Program-made: the position numbers and the translations under genes
Shown: in pieces, positions 1 through 9,765 of the stretch
Layout: every line of letters starts with the position of its first letter
How positions within the stretch are numbered: the stretch's first letter is position 1
DNA from: Lentisphaeria bacterium
GTDB lineage: Bacteria; Verrucomicrobiota; Lentisphaeria; Victivallales; Victivallaceae
Assembly: GCA_017508015.1 (NCBI GenBank)
Contig: JAFVZS010000091.1
Span: 1-42,263, forward strand
Direction of reading: 5' to 3'
Length of the DNA: 42,263 nt
The notes under the pieces: model-generated
What the model was told of the DNA's origin: nothing
The model's input: only the letters and a program-made list of their open reading frames with translations
The model's database searches: none

Positions 1-1
1 C

Positions 2-260
2 TTCACCGTTACCTTGATTTGACGGCGACCTTGCCTTGCACTGCATCCACCGGGGGTGGTGGCGGTGGCGCATTGCGTCGGTGAAAAAATCAAATAAAAA
101 ATATGCCACCGGGTGCTTACCCGGACGGGATCCAGCGGCGGAACGCTGGTCGCCGCCATAAGCGGCGAAATATAAGCGAAGCGTATAAGGTCGGCGACAA
201 GCCGACACCACCTGACGTAAGCGAAGTCACGCAAATTTTTGCGTGACACTTGAGCGCAAG
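2..260. repeat. Leader region with a chain of consecutive hairpins
   Basis: This non-coding stretch upstream of the GH2 gene holds a series of inverted repeats: CCACC/GGTGG at 47-59; CCGGGT/ACCCGG at 109-124; CCAGCG/CGCTGG at 132-149; CGCCGC/GCGGCG at 151-167; GTCGGC/GCCGAC at 190-206; GTCACGCAAA/TTTGCGTGAC at 226-247; and CTTG/CAAG at 249-260. An outer pairing TTCACCG (2-8) with CGGTGAA (79-85), continued by TTGATTT/AAATCAA, encloses the first part. I see no T-tract typical of a terminator. It could be a dispersed structured repeat, the end of an upstream gene's terminator region, or a structured mRNA leader. The hairpins are seen directly; the function is unknown. Confidence 0.6.
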
Positions 261-317
261 GCAGTAAAGTTGAGATAAAAACAGATCGTTCAAAAAGGAC
301 GGTGGAGAAAATAAGTT

Positions 318-2762
318 ATGATGGAAAAAATTTCGCTTGACGGCATCTGGGAAGGGGATTACTTCATTTCCGGGGCCCAGCGCAGTGCGTGGGGCAATAA
401 TTGCCGGGTAGTGGAGCAGATGCTGCGGGAAAGTGCGATGAGTTCCGGATTTTTTTCCGGAGCGGAAGCTCAATGGGCGTTGAAAGGCACGATTCCCGGA
501 TGTGACCGCACCTTTCTGCTGGAAAACGGTTTGATACCGGATATTTATTACGGCCGGAATCTGGAGCTGTCTTACTTTTCGGAAAAACATTCATGGGCGT
601 TCCGCAAAAAATTCACCATTCCGGAAAATTGGCACGGCCGCCGGATAATTCTGGAATTTGCCCGGCTGGATTACCATGCGATCATCTTTCTCAATGGAGA
701 ATATATTACTGAACATGCCAATATGTCCTATGGGATAAGCGTGGATATCACCGGCAACCTCAAGTCGGATGAGGAAAATGTTTTATGTGTACTTTTTGAT
801 CCCGCTCCGCAGGGAGAGGCATCGCATTATTCGGATAGACCGGCGGATTTTGCGAAGTTTCACCGCACCCAGATCGGTTTCGGCTGGGATTGGTCGCGGA
901 AACTGGTTCCCACTGGCATCGTTGATTCGGTAACGTTGTGTGCCTATGAAAATTGCCGGATAACTGATATTTTCTGCCATTTTGACGGAGTGAGTGCCAC
1001 GCTGTTTCTGGAAGTCGAAGCCCGGAAAGATATGGAGCAGGAATTGTTGATCCAATTGGCGACAAATGATGATGCAACTTATTTGTGTTCAACAAGTGAA
1101 ACGATTCAATTGGCAGCCGGTAAAAATTTTCTTTCACTGCCGGTGTCACTGCCGGAAAATTTGCAGTTGTGGTATCCCAACGGTTCCGGCAGGGCGGCGT
1201 TGTACCGTCTGGGGGTCACACTGGATGGCTTTACGGAAGAAAAGTTGATCGGCTTCCGCACGGTGACGATGACACGCAACCCGGATTCTCCGGAAAACGC
1301 CTATGATCTGACTTTCAATATCAACGGCAAAGCAGTTTTTGTCAAAGGAGCGGATTATGTGCCGGCGGATTTGATGCTTTCGCAGGTGAAATCCGGTGAT
1401 TATGAACATCTGGTGCGTGCCGCTCACGCCGCCGGGATCAACTTTTTCCGCATCTGGGGCGGCGGAGTGATCGAAAAAGATGCTTTTTATGAAGCCTGCG
1501 ACCATTACGGGATCATGGTGTGGCAGGAATTTATGCACGCCTGCAGTCAGTATCCCAAAGATGCGGCATTTCTGGCGGTTAAAGAACGCGAAGGGCGGGA
1601 GATCATCCGCAAATTGCGGAATCATCCGTGCATAACGCTCTTTTGCGGGGGAAATGAGTTGCAGTATTACGGCGAAATCCCCGACAGCCCGATGTTGAAA
1701 AAGTATGGTGAATTGGTTGCTGAATTGATGCCGGGCATTCCCTATCATATCACATCGCCCGACCTTTCCCGGCCCGGAGAAAGACACCACGGGCCGTGGC
1801 ACTGGCGCACTCACGGCGAATGGAATACGCACTTCCGCTGTTTTGCCAGTGAATTGGGGTGCAACGGTATGCCGGAATACAGCACTTTGCGCCGCTTCAT
1901 TCCGGAAAATGAGCTGTCGGCGATGGATGGTCCGGCTCTGGCATATCACTTTTTCAATAAATACGGGGTCAACGATTTGAGCCGTCCGGTCAAAGAATTT
2001 TTTGATGCGGAAAATATGGAAAAATTCTGTGCGGCATCCATATTCAGTCAGGCCGATCTGGTGCAGTATATCATGGAACATTACCGGCGGCTGGCTCCGG
2101 GAGCCAGCGGATGTGTTTTCTGGCAGTACAATGAGCCGTGGCCGACTTGTTCTTGGAATCTGATCGACTATTACGGTTATCCCAAAATGGCACTTTACGC
2201 TTTGAAACGGGCCAATGCACCGGTACTGCTCTCACTTAAAGATGATTCATGGGCATGCAAAGAGGGCAGATTGAGTGCCAAATGGTTCATCACCTGCGAT
2301 GAGGAATTTTCCGGCAAAGTCGCCGCCACGGCATATTCAGCCGACGGGGAAATGGTGTTTTCGATGGAAAAAGAGGGTTTATGGGCCAAAGGTACAACGC
2401 TTCTTGCCGGTGTGGATGAATCTTTGCCGGAGGGTTTGACGGCGGTGTTTTTCACCATTGACGGAAAATATGCCGGAGTGCGCATTTACGGAGTGCCGGA
2501 CTTCAGAAGTTTCTTTGCCTTGCAGACGGCGCAAATCAGTGCCAAAGTAAAGGATAATACCGTAACAGTATGCAATACCGGCAGGATGGGGGCATTCAAC
2601 ATCCGTCTGGCGTTCCCGGCTCTGCCGGATAAAGCGATATTATTTACCGACAATTACCTCACTCTTGCTCCCGGAGAAAGCCGCGAAGTAACTTTCCTCG
2701 GTGATGCACAAAGTGCGGCATTGCAAGTTGATTCCCTTAACCAGAAAGTTTCCTTAAACTAA
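318..2762 (+). CDS. Glycoside hydrolase family 2, beta-mannosidase-like
   Basis: This 814-residue protein has the layout of GH2 beta-mannosidases: an N-terminal jelly-roll (about 1-180, with GWDW near 190), an immunoglobulin-like domain, a TIM barrel (about 330-620) and C-terminal beta domains. The acid/base region reads [12 protein letters not shown], placing the catalytic Glu at residue 447. The nucleophile is probably Glu512 in [14 protein letters not shown] and WQEFMHAC are also family-typical. No signal peptide is visible, so it probably acts in the cytoplasm on short mannosides. ATG 318 and ATG 321 are both possible starts; GGTGGAG lies upstream at 301-307. It is the first gene of a rightward set with the pseudopilin and two secreted proteins. 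Beta-mannosidase is the best reading of substrate, but other beta-glycosides cannot be excluded. Confidence 0.88.
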   Translation: MMEKISLDGIWEGDYFISGAQRSAWGNNCRVVEQMLRESAMSSGFFSGAEAQWALKGTIPGCDRTFLLENGLIPDIYYGRNLELSYFSEKHSWAFRKKFTIPENWHGRRIILEFARLDYHAIIFLNGEYITEHANMSYGISVDITGNLKSDEENVLCVLFDPAPQGEASHYSDRPADFAKFHRTQIGFGWDWSRKLVPTGIVDSVTLCAYENCRITDIFCHFDGVSATLFLEVEARKDMEQELLIQLATNDDATYLCSTSETIQLAAGKNFLSLPVSLPENLQLWYPNGSGRAALYRLGVTLDGFTEEKLIGFRTVTMTRNPDSPENAYDLTFNINGKAVFVKGADYVPADLMLSQVKSGDYEHLVRAAHAAGINFFRIWGGGVIEKDAFYEACDHYGIMVWQEFMHACSQYPKDAAFLAVKEREGREIIRKLRNHPCITLFCGGNELQYYGEIPDSPMLKKYGELVAELMPGIPYHITSPDLSRPGERHHGPWHWRTHGEWNTHFRCFASELGCNGMPEYSTLRRFIPENELSAMDGPALAYHFFNKYGVNDLSRPVKEFFDAENMEKFCAASIFSQADLVQYIMEHYRRLAPGASGCVFWQYNEPWPTCSWNLIDYYGYPKMALYALKRANAPVLLSLKDDSWACKEGRLSAKWFITCDEEFSGKVAATAYSADGEMVFSMEKEGLWAKGTTLLAGVDESLPEGLTAVFFTIDGKYAGVRIYGVPDFRSFFALQTAQISAKVKDNTVTVCNTGRMGAFNIRLAFPALPDKAILFTDNYLTLAPGESREVTFLGDAQSAALQVDSLNQKVSLN

Positions 2763-2785
2763 CTCAAAAAAAGGAGGTTCCAGTT

Positions 2786-3490
2786 ATGAAAAATGCTTCG
2801 TTCCCCAGTTCCCGCCATGGCGGAGTAAAGCACCGCTTTACTCTTATCGAGCTGCTCGTCGTCATTGCCATTATCGCTATTTTGGCGGCGATCCTGCTTC
2901 CGGCATTGAATAGTGCCAGAGAGCGTGGCAGATCGGCCAGTTGCATCAACAACCTCAAACAGATCGGCAATATGGCAACGATGTATGAAGACTCATACGG
3001 TTGTTATCCGGTGGCGATGGATACTTCCAGCGGAGCCAATGATCAGCGTTGGGTAATGGGATTGCGCAAAGCTGATTCCGGATTGGATATGAATATTTTC
3101 TATTGTCCAAGCGGTACGTATTCGTGGGATGTCAATGATGGAACAAATTTACTGTATCGAACCTATGCTGCAATGGGCTGGTATATCGCATATTCGCAAT
3201 ATATTGCAACTTCAAGCAATGGGCCGTTTTCCTCCAAAAACTTGTGGAATCCGACCCGTACGATCCTTTACGGAGATTCCGAAGATAAAGGCGCTAACAC
3301 CTGTATTGTCGATACATACGGCAACGGAGCGTTGTCCTTCCGCCATGCAAGGATGATGAATGGACTTTTCGGAGATATGCATGTCGAATCAGTGGCAAAG
3401 GAACATCAGGTGCCTGCCGTGGCGCAGGATTCCAGATTCGGATACAAGTCGTTGAAAGATAAATACGGCAACAGATATGTTGAGTATTGA
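2786..3490 (+). CDS. Pseudopilin-like protein with prepilin-type N-terminus
   Basis: This 234-residue protein starts with a short basic leader, then [20 protein letters not shown] followed by [12 protein letters not shown], the hydrophobic helix of type IV pilin/type II secretion pseudopilins including the conserved Glu at mature position 5. The residue before the expected Phe+1 is Arg, not the Gly usually needed by prepilin peptidase. The C-terminal part has a H-x-x-M-M-N-x-L-F-x-D-x-H-V pattern seen in the large pseudopilin-like families of planctomycetes and Lentisphaerae. AGGAGG (2772-2777) gives a strong ribosome site. It sits between an intracellular glycosidase and two secreted glycan-binding proteins. 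A role in display or secretion of the degradative enzymes is an inference. Confidence 0.85.
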   Translation: MKNASFPSSRHGGVKHRFTLIELLVVIAIIAILAAILLPALNSARERGRSASCINNLKQIGNMATMYEDSYGCYPVAMDTSSGANDQRWVMGLRKADSGLDMNIFYCPSGTYSWDVNDGTNLLYRTYAAMGWYIAYSQYIATSSNGPFSSKNLWNPTRTILYGDSEDKGANTCIVDTYGNGALSFRHARMMNGLFGDMHVESVAKEHQVPAVAQDSRFGYKSLKDKYGNRYVEY

Positions 3491-3518
3491 TAAATAAACT
3501 CAAACGGAGGAAAAAATC

Positions 3519-4025
3519 ATGAAAAAAGCACTGTTTCTTATCGCCATGGCGGCCATGGGACTTACTGCCGGAGAAGTTAGTTTCAAATGGACGGGTAAAT
3601 CCGAAAATATCCCCTCCCGCCCCAAAATCGAGGAGATCACCGAGGATGACTGGGTCTCCATCCGCTGTACTCCGACTGCCGCAGGCCCGTGGCAGGGCAT
3701 GGTGGGTACTCCCGCATCAGCGGTTGCACTTACCGGTTTCAAAGGCGTTTCTTTTGATATCCGCCAGAAGTGCTATCCGGGCAACTGCGCCACGGTGATC
3801 TACATCCACACTGACAAAGGCAATTTCTACCACAGCTTCAATGCCGGTAACGGTCAGGATTGGGTGCATGTCGAGATTCCTTTTGAAACGGCCAAATGGC
3901 AGGGTTCGGATAAATCCGGATTCGATGGAAAAATCACCCGTATCATCATCTATCCCTATCAGGCTCTTAATGCGCCGTCAAAATATATTGAGATCGCCAA
4001 TTTTGAGCTGATTCCGGCTGAATAA
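3519..4025 (+). CDS. Small secreted carbohydrate-binding-like beta-sandwich protein
   Basis: This 168-residue protein has a signal peptide of about 17 residues (MKKALFLIAMAAMGLTA) and otherwise one domain. That domain aligns along its whole length with residues 1-170 of the next gene: both share RCTPT-x-x-x-PWQG, DIRQK-x-YPGN or EFRQK-x-YPGN, VEIPF and the end motif YxEI(A/T)N. The pattern resembles CIA30/CBM-type jelly rolls in which a binding sheet follows a Trp-rich strand. It has no catalytic motif I recognise. It is preceded by GGAGG (3506-3510) and is 9 bp from the next gene, so the two are probably co-transcribed. It may be a free-standing glycan-binding module. That function is inferred from context and from its fusion to a glycosidase-like protein. 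Confidence 0.75.
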   Translation: MKKALFLIAMAAMGLTAGEVSFKWTGKSENIPSRPKIEEITEDDWVSIRCTPTAAGPWQGMVGTPASAVALTGFKGVSFDIRQKCYPGNCATVIYIHTDKGNFYHSFNAGNGQDWVHVEIPFETAKWQGSDKSGFDGKITRIIIYPYQALNAPSKYIEIANFELIPAE

Positions 4026-4034
4026 GGTGAAAAT

Positions 4035-7000
4035 ATGAAAAGATTTCTGCTTTTTGCCCTGCTGCCGCTGACGCTGGCCGCCGGTGATATACAAATATCA
4101 TGGAGCGGCTCCGGCGGCAAAAATACCCCGCCCAAAGTGGAAGAATTTACCGAAGACGGCAGAACATTTTTCCGCTGTACCCCCACGGACAATAATCCGT
4201 GGCAGGGTATCCTCGCCCGATTTGCCGCACCGGTGGATCTTTCGCAATACCGGGGCGTGGCTTTTGAATTCCGTCAGAAATTCTATCCCGGCAATCCGGC
4301 GGTGGTGTTTTATTTCAACACTCCTTCCGGCGCGGTATATACCGATTTTTCCGGCGGCAGCGGCCGGGAGTGGCAAAAGGTGGAAATACCTTTCGACAAA
4401 CGCATCTGGAAAGGTGCGGAAAAACACGGTTTCCCGATGGCGACCGGATTCCGCATCTATCCTTATGCCGAATTGGATAAACCCACGGAATATTTCGAGA
4501 TCACCAATGTCCGTTTTCTTCCCAAAGAAGCGGATGATTCACCGCGGAAAATCACTATCCGCAGTTACTCCATTTCCGCTACGCCGACCGATGGCCCCGA
4601 CCCGGGCAATACGCTTTGTGACGGCAAAACCGATGTGGATATCCACTTCAGAGGTTACGGCAATGAAGAACCGGTATTCACCTTTGACCTCGGCACCATC
4701 CATGTCATCACCCGACTCCAATTGACCGCTTCGGGCAAAGAAGCGGCACAGAACTTCCGCAATGCCTCCATCATGGCCAGTGTGGATGGCAAACGCTATT
4801 TTCCCGCCGGCAGTATCAACGCCGGAAGTATGCAGGGAAAGATCCAGATCTACTCTTTTGATACTCCTTTTGCGGCCAGATATATCAAAATTTCTCCCAT
4901 CCGTCAGCGGCAGGATTTTCCCATCCGTATCGCTGAAGCGGAGTTCACCGGCTATATTCCCACCAGCGATGAATTGGCCTCTTTCAGCGAAAAAGCTTAC
5001 GATGAGGGCCGTCCGCTGCCGCCGGATAACGGCAAAAATTATGTTTCAGTCAAACATGGCGATTACAGTTTCAAAGTGTGCAAAGATAACGGTATTCTCT
5101 GCGATATCCGTTACAAAGATCAGTTGATCGCTCTCAAACAATTCAGCCGTTATGAATTGCTCTACCGCAAAAGCGATGTGCGTTCCGACAGTTACGCCGA
5201 TAAAGTGAGTAATTTCACCGTCACGGCAAACGGCGTGAAATTTACCGCCGTCAATCCGCAGATACCCGGAACGGTTTTCACTTACGAAATCACCATTGCC
5301 GGTAACGGCATCGTCAGTAAAGTTACCGTCGCCGATTCGCAAGTTACCCAACGGGCATTTTTGCGGATTTACAATGAAACGGTTTTCGACAAAGATTTCC
5401 GCCGCGATGGATATTACGAATCATGGGGCGGCCATCACCGGCTGGAAAGATTGGCGGCCAGTGAAGTCGTTACCGATAAATCCACCGACGGTGCGGCGAC
5501 AATGAGCTTTGAAGCCGCCGGCGGCAAAAAGACCCTGTTCCACACTCTGACCCACTATAACGGCATTTTTCTGCCGCCGGGAACCAGCGTGGAAGAGCGC
5601 GGCGTTCAATATTTTCTGGCCAACGGCATGCGCCTGTGTATCGGGGTCATCGGTCTGGGCGATCACCGGGAACAGAGCATTTCCACCTTGTTTTTAATGA
5701 GCGACGGAACCTTGCTTGATGCCTATGAGAAATATTTTACCACCACTGAATATGCTGATTTTGTCCGCAATATTCCCCGCGCTCCATGGCTGCGGGATGC
5801 CAAAATCGCATCGCAGGTCGGCGGTTGGGAAGGTTTGTGGGTCGGCGGTATGGAAAGAGCCGCAGAAAACCTCAACCGGCTTTATGAATATGATCCGGTA
5901 GTTGTTGCCATGCTGCCCGGTCTGGGTAAAACCTGGGGTGACTTCTACTACGGCGAAGATACCGATATGGGCAGTTTCGGTGCCAGAACCACCGGAAGAC
6001 AAGTGCGTGAACGCTATCAGAATCTGCGCCGCATCAATCCATGCATGAAAGTCGGGGTCTACAACTGGCTCTGGTCTGCCGGAGCCAATTCCAATATTTT
6101 TGCCAACCATCCCGACTGGTTCGTGACCAGGACCCGTGAGGGCGCAGTGGCCAACTACTTCCCCGGTGCGGAGATAATTCTCAACTATTTGCGCTCATTC
6201 ACCAATGAAGCCAGCCGCACCGATGCCGTGGATACCATCTGCGGTCAGATGGATGCCTTTGATCTGGATATTTTCTATCTGGATGGCGGCACGATCGGCA
6301 CATTCGCCCTCAACTGGGAAACCATGCGCATTGATGAACCGACCGGTTTGCTGTTCATGCATGAAGCGATCCGCAAGCGCATGATGCAGAAAAATCCCGG
6401 TCGCGCAGTATTTTTCAATGTGCCATTCAATCCGCAGGCAGATTTCGGATTTCTGGAATCATTCAGCGATATCGTTTCCAACTGGCGCAGCGGTGCGGCA
6501 AATATGTACAAATTCAAAATTTTCCAGCACCGCAATCCGCTTCACTACCCCATCTATATCTACTGGATCGGCACGACCAACGGCCCGCTGGAAGATTACA
6601 TGGCCGGTACCGGATTATTCGCTTCCACCCACAGCCGCGGCGATAAAGTCGGCGATGTCGGTTACATTTCCGCCCGTTTTGAAGTCCGCCAGCTGGCCAT
6701 GGTCGAGGCCCGCATTTCACCCAACTGGCGTTTCGATGCCCAAACCACCGTCGAAGCCATGCCTCTGCGCCAGCATCAAAGCGGTATAATTTTCCTCAAA
6801 CACCACGGTGATGATCCCAAAACGGAAACGGTAAGTTTCGATGCCGCCCCATTCGGTTTCGATCCGGATAAACCGGTCTATCAATGGCTGGTTTATCTCA
6901 AAGATGCCAATCAGTATGAGTGCAGTTTCGGTGAACCTGCCATCCGTCAGGCATATGAGAATTTCAACTGGATCAGTGACCGGGTGACGATCCCGCAATT

Positions 7001-8948
7001 CGCCGGTACGACCGGCATTGTCAACGGCCGCATTTCACGTTCCATCGAATTGCCGGGCAACCGGGCGGTGTTGTATACGGTTTCGCAAGTTCCGGCAGTG
7101 GTGTGGAGTTACCGCGGTCATCCGGCATATCATCGCATTTCCGGCCGGCCGGATATCACTGTTTCCGGCGACTATGATGCTTTGACCGTTAATTCCGAAA
7201 AGGAAAATTCCGAAATAGCCATCATCATTCCGCCGGGCAAAATCCCGCAGACCATTACGGTAAACGGTGAAACTGCCCGATGGAACTGCTTCGGCGAAAA
7301 TGGTACTTTCCTTGCCGTTGTCAAAATTCCCGCCGCCGGAAAAAGTATCGTAAAAGCTGTTTTCCGGGATGTTGAAAAACTTGCCGGTAAACCGGTACTG
7401 AAACTCCGCCGCAGCGGTTACAATCTGCGCTGTACTCTTACCGTGCCGGAAACTTACATCGGCAAGGCCGTTTGTTTTACCATTTCCGATGGTAAAAACA
7501 GCGTTTACAGCAAAACCATCGTGCCGGAAAATACCACCGTCAATTTCACCGTGAAACTGCCGGAAACCACGCTCGATGCCCGTTACAGAGTTTCGGCGCA
7601 GATCCCCGGCAATGAAGCGGCAGAGGCATTTTGCACCATCCGTGCGCTGGCCCGCAAAACCCGGCTGCAGGAGATCATGCCGCCGGAAAATGTGCGCACT
7701 TCAACTGCGGCAAGCGCAGTTACCGCTCAAGGTATGCAAGTGTCACAAATTTTCCGCATTGAAACCAACAACTGTTCGGAATCCATTGTCGAACCGGAAA
7801 ATCTCGCCGTGAATATCCGCACTCTGGAAAACTATACGACCTACTGGAATACCACTGCCGGCGCGCTGGAATTATCCGGCGTCAAACGCTATATCAAAGT
7901 GGAATTGACCGGCAATATGTGGTACTTCAATAAATACAGTTCGTGCGCTTCGGGCAGACATTCGCCGCGCCATACAACGCCATCGCACTATCTGGGACTT
8001 TTCTTTGACTTCGGTACTCCGCAGGGATACACCGTCCGTGCCGCCGGAGGATTTGGTAAATACGATATCGAAAATCCACATATTCTTTTCAAACACGGGG
8101 CCAACCGTCTGCCGCAGCGGCATTGGATGCTCAATGATATGATGCGTTCGCTGAGTCTGGAAAAACAGACCGTCTGGCTTGATCTGCAATCGCTCGGAGC
8201 TCCGGCGGCATGGAATGGCAAATTGATCGTGGCGGCAGTGATGACTCATTGCAGTCCCGATCGCCGGATCGGGTTCCGGATCCTGGAAACTGCCGACCGT
8301 CTGCCTGCCGGTGCAAGCTGTCACGAACCATTGTCATTACAGAAAACTGAACCGCCCAGAGTGGTGAATGTACCGAAAGTTTCCGGAGCTCCGGATGCGG
8401 CCGCCTGGGCCGCTTTACCGGTAGCCGGAACTATGGCTGACATTCTCAACCGGGCGGCAATTGAAAAGTATCCCGCCAAAGTAAAAGTTGCCCACGACGG
8501 GAAAAATCTTTACTTCTGCTACCTTTTGCAGGATGAACCGGGTAAAATTTTTGACTGCCGCGACGGCGATGCCGGCCGACCGTATTTCAGCGATTCAGTG
8601 GAATTGCTTTTGGAACTCAAAGACCGGCCCGGTCTGCAACTGCATATCATCGTCGATGCCAAAGGCAATACCGTGGTCATGACCCATGCCATTGATCCGG
8701 CAATGAAAAGTCAGCAGGGCAAAGTGCCCAACTTCCCCTTCCGCAAAACTCTGATCACCGGGGATACTTCCAACTGGCAGGTGATTTTCACCGTGCCGCT
8801 GAGTGCCATCGGTGTGAACGGCAACATTTCCGGTACTGCGCTTTCATTCAACATGATGCGCAACCGGGTGGATAAAGGGATAATGGTCAATTTCGCCCTC
8901 GCTCCCAAATATTACTCGGATAATCATCACAAGCTGTATCTGCAATAA
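4035..8948 (+). CDS. Large secreted multidomain glycosidase-like protein
   Basis: This 1637-residue protein has a signal peptide (about 1-17), a module paralogous to the preceding small protein (about 18-172), an F5/8-type-C-like (discoidin) sandwich (about 178-312), a beta-rich domain (about 330-530), a probable TIM barrel (about 580-900), further beta modules, and a C-terminal CBM9/DOMON-like domain (about 1435-1637). In the barrel, KVGVYNWLW near 670 and FYLDGG with Asp at 750 resemble strand ends of GH36/GH31-clan barrels, where the Asp is a nucleophile. I cannot name the family with confidence, and alpha-glycosidase activity is an inference. The reading frame is intact and long; codon use matches its neighbours. 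It closes the first glycan locus and is followed by a strong hairpin. Confidence 0.75.
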   Translation: MKRFLLFALLPLTLAAGDIQISWSGSGGKNTPPKVEEFTEDGRTFFRCTPTDNNPWQGILARFAAPVDLSQYRGVAFEFRQKFYPGNPAVVFYFNTPSGAVYTDFSGGSGREWQKVEIPFDKRIWKGAEKHGFPMATGFRIYPYAELDKPTEYFEITNVRFLPKEADDSPRKITIRSYSISATPTDGPDPGNTLCDGKTDVDIHFRGYGNEEPVFTFDLGTIHVITRLQLTASGKEAAQNFRNASIMASVDGKRYFPAGSINAGSMQGKIQIYSFDTPFAARYIKISPIRQRQDFPIRIAEAEFTGYIPTSDELASFSEKAYDEGRPLPPDNGKNYVSVKHGDYSFKVCKDNGILCDIRYKDQLIALKQFSRYELLYRKSDVRSDSYADKVSNFTVTANGVKFTAVNPQIPGTVFTYEITIAGNGIVSKVTVADSQVTQRAFLRIYNETVFDKDFRRDGYYESWGGHHRLERLAASEVVTDKSTDGAATMSFEAAGGKKTLFHTLTHYNGIFLPPGTSVEERGVQYFLANGMRLCIGVIGLGDHREQSISTLFLMSDGTLLDAYEKYFTTTEYADFVRNIPRAPWLRDAKIASQVGGWEGLWVGGMERAAENLNRLYEYDPVVVAMLPGLGKTWGDFYYGEDTDMGSFGARTTGRQVRERYQNLRRINPCMKVGVYNWLWSAGANSNIFANHPDWFVTRTREGAVANYFPGAEIILNYLRSFTNEASRTDAVDTICGQMDAFDLDIFYLDGGTIGTFALNWETMRIDEPTGLLFMHEAIRKRMMQKNPGRAVFFNVPFNPQADFGFLESFSDIVSNWRSGAANMYKFKIFQHRNPLHYPIYIYWIGTTNGPLEDYMAGTGLFASTHSRGDKVGDVGYISARFEVRQLAMVEARISPNWRFDAQTTVEAMPLRQHQSGIIFLKHHGDDPKTETVSFDAAPFGFDPDKPVYQWLVYLKDANQYECSFGEPAIRQAYENFNWISDRVTIPQFAGTTGIVNGRISRSIELPGNRAVLYTVSQVPAVVWSYRGHPAYHRISGRPDITVSGDYDALTVNSEKENSEIAIIIPPGKIPQTITVNGETARWNCFGENGTFLAVVKIPAAGKSIVKAVFRDVEKLAGKPVLKLRRSGYNLRCTLTVPETYIGKAVCFTISDGKNSVYSKTIVPENTTVNFTVKLPETTLDARYRVSAQIPGNEAAEAFCTIRALARKTRLQEIMPPENVRTSTAASAVTAQGMQVSQIFRIETNNCSESIVEPENLAVNIRTLENYTTYWNTTAGALELSGVKRYIKVELTGNMWYFNKYSSCASGRHSPRHTTPSHYLGLFFDFGTPQGYTVRAAGGFGKYDIENPHILFKHGANRLPQRHWMLNDMMRSLSLEKQTVWLDLQSLGAPAAWNGKLIVAAVMTHCSPDRRIGFRILETADRLPAGASCHEPLSLQKTEPPRVVNVPKVSGAPDAAAWAALPVAGTMADILNRAAIEKYPAKVKVAHDGKNLYFCYLLQDEPGKIFDCRDGDAGRPYFSDSVELLLELKDRPGLQLHIIVDAKGNTVVMTHAIDPAMKSQQGKVPNFPFRKTLITGDTSNWQVIFTVPLSAIGVNGNISGTALSFNMMRNRVDKGIMVNFALAPKYYSDNHHKLYLQ

Positions 8949-8990
8949 CAGAATACCATAACAGCCCAAGTTGTTGGAAAATTGTTTTGC

Positions 8991-9028
8991 GGGGAAGACA
9001 ACCTTTTTGAAAAAAGCTTGTCTTCCCC
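8991..9028 (+). terminator. Strong hairpin, probable terminator of the first glycan operon
   Basis: GGGGAAGACAA (8991-9001) pairs perfectly with TTGTCTTCCCC (9018-9028). The enclosed loop can itself pair as CTTTTT/AAAAAG. No T-run follows, so termination is inferred from stem strength and position 42 bp after the stop codon. The loop segment CTTTTTGAAAAAAGCTTG is the reverse complement of a segment of the 117-bp repeat nearby. Confidence 0.6.
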
Positions 9029-9099
9029 GTACCCTATCTTTCAAAAACTTTTCAAAATGGCTGCAGTCAAAGCTGAAAAGTTTGAAAACGCAGATTTGA

Positions 9100-9150
9100 A
9101 CGGAGAGAACGGAGAGAACAGAGAGAACGGAGTGTACGGAGTGTACGGAA
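9100..9150. repeat. 9-bp tandem repeat, about 5.5 copies
   Basis: Units ACGGAGAGA, ACGGAGAGA, ACAGAGAGA, ACGGAGTGT, ACGGAGTGT and a partial ACGGAAGCA follow each other without gaps from 9100. A reverse-complement-like sequence, CTCCGTTCACTCCGTAC, lies about 100 bp downstream at 9246-9262, so the two could pair. Copy-number variation by slippage would be expected. Confidence 0.8.
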
Positions 9151-9324
9151 GCATCAGGGGATTATTAACGGCTGATTTCCCATAAATAAATAAAAATTTT
9201 CTCCCGGGTAGCGGTTGTTTTTTTTACCCAAACCCCATCCGTAATCTCCGTTCACTCCGTACAAGATATTCCATAAAAATGCGTTTTCAACATACAGGTT
9301 TTGCGGCAAAGTTGTTTCTTGCAG

Positions 9325-9441
9325 TTACTTTTCTTTTTCCGTAAAAAGAGCAATTCCCATTTTGAGTCGATCCCGACGGGAGTTTTTGCCAAGCTTTTTT
9401 CAAAAAAGCGCCGATCAAGCCGTTGCGGCTGCAACGGCGCG
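9325..9441. repeat. 117-bp repeat, copy 1
   Basis: Identical to 9630-9746 except for one base (A at 9370, T at 9675). The unit begins TTACTTTTCTTTTTCC and ends CTGCAACGGCGCG. Inside it are short palindromes CTTTTT/AAAAAG, CTTTTTTCAAAAAAG and GCCGTTG/CAACGGC. It looks like a dispersed palindromic element. Confidence 0.9.
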
Positions 9442-9629
9442 CCCCCCCGTTTGTTTTGCATCTCCCATCCAAGCTCTCAAAAATCCTTAAAATTTTTCAC
9501 CGTGATCTGATCCCGGAGCGTTTTCGGCTGGTTACTTACCAGTAGCCGCCTCAAACTACCGGGTTCATCTCCTCGCTGAAAATATTTTAATCTCTTTTTG
9601 ATCAGCTTGGCTGAGAGATGCCCTTTTGC

Positions 9630-9746
9630 TTACTTTTCTTTTTCCGTAAAAAGAGCAATTCCCATTTTGAGTCGTTCCCGACGGGAGTTTTTGCCAAGCT
9701 TTTTTCAAAAAAGCGCCGATCAAGCCGTTGCGGCTGCAACGGCGCG
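9630..9746. repeat. 117-bp repeat, copy 2
   Basis: The second copy, 305 bp downstream of copy 1 with 116 of 117 positions identical. It is followed within 20 bp by a related TTACTTTTCTTTTTTC segment (9767-9782) that forms one arm of the palindrome at the end of the repressor gene. Confidence 0.9.
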
Positions 9747-9765
9747 ACTCCCCGTTTTTCTTTTG

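Noticed and set aside
117-590. Open frame on the minus strand over the start of the GH2 gene
   Set aside because: It lies opposite a confidently coding gene, runs through the hairpin leader and shows no family features.
9100-9150. CRISPR-like array
   Set aside because: The unit is 9 bp with no spacers, and no cas gene is in the window.
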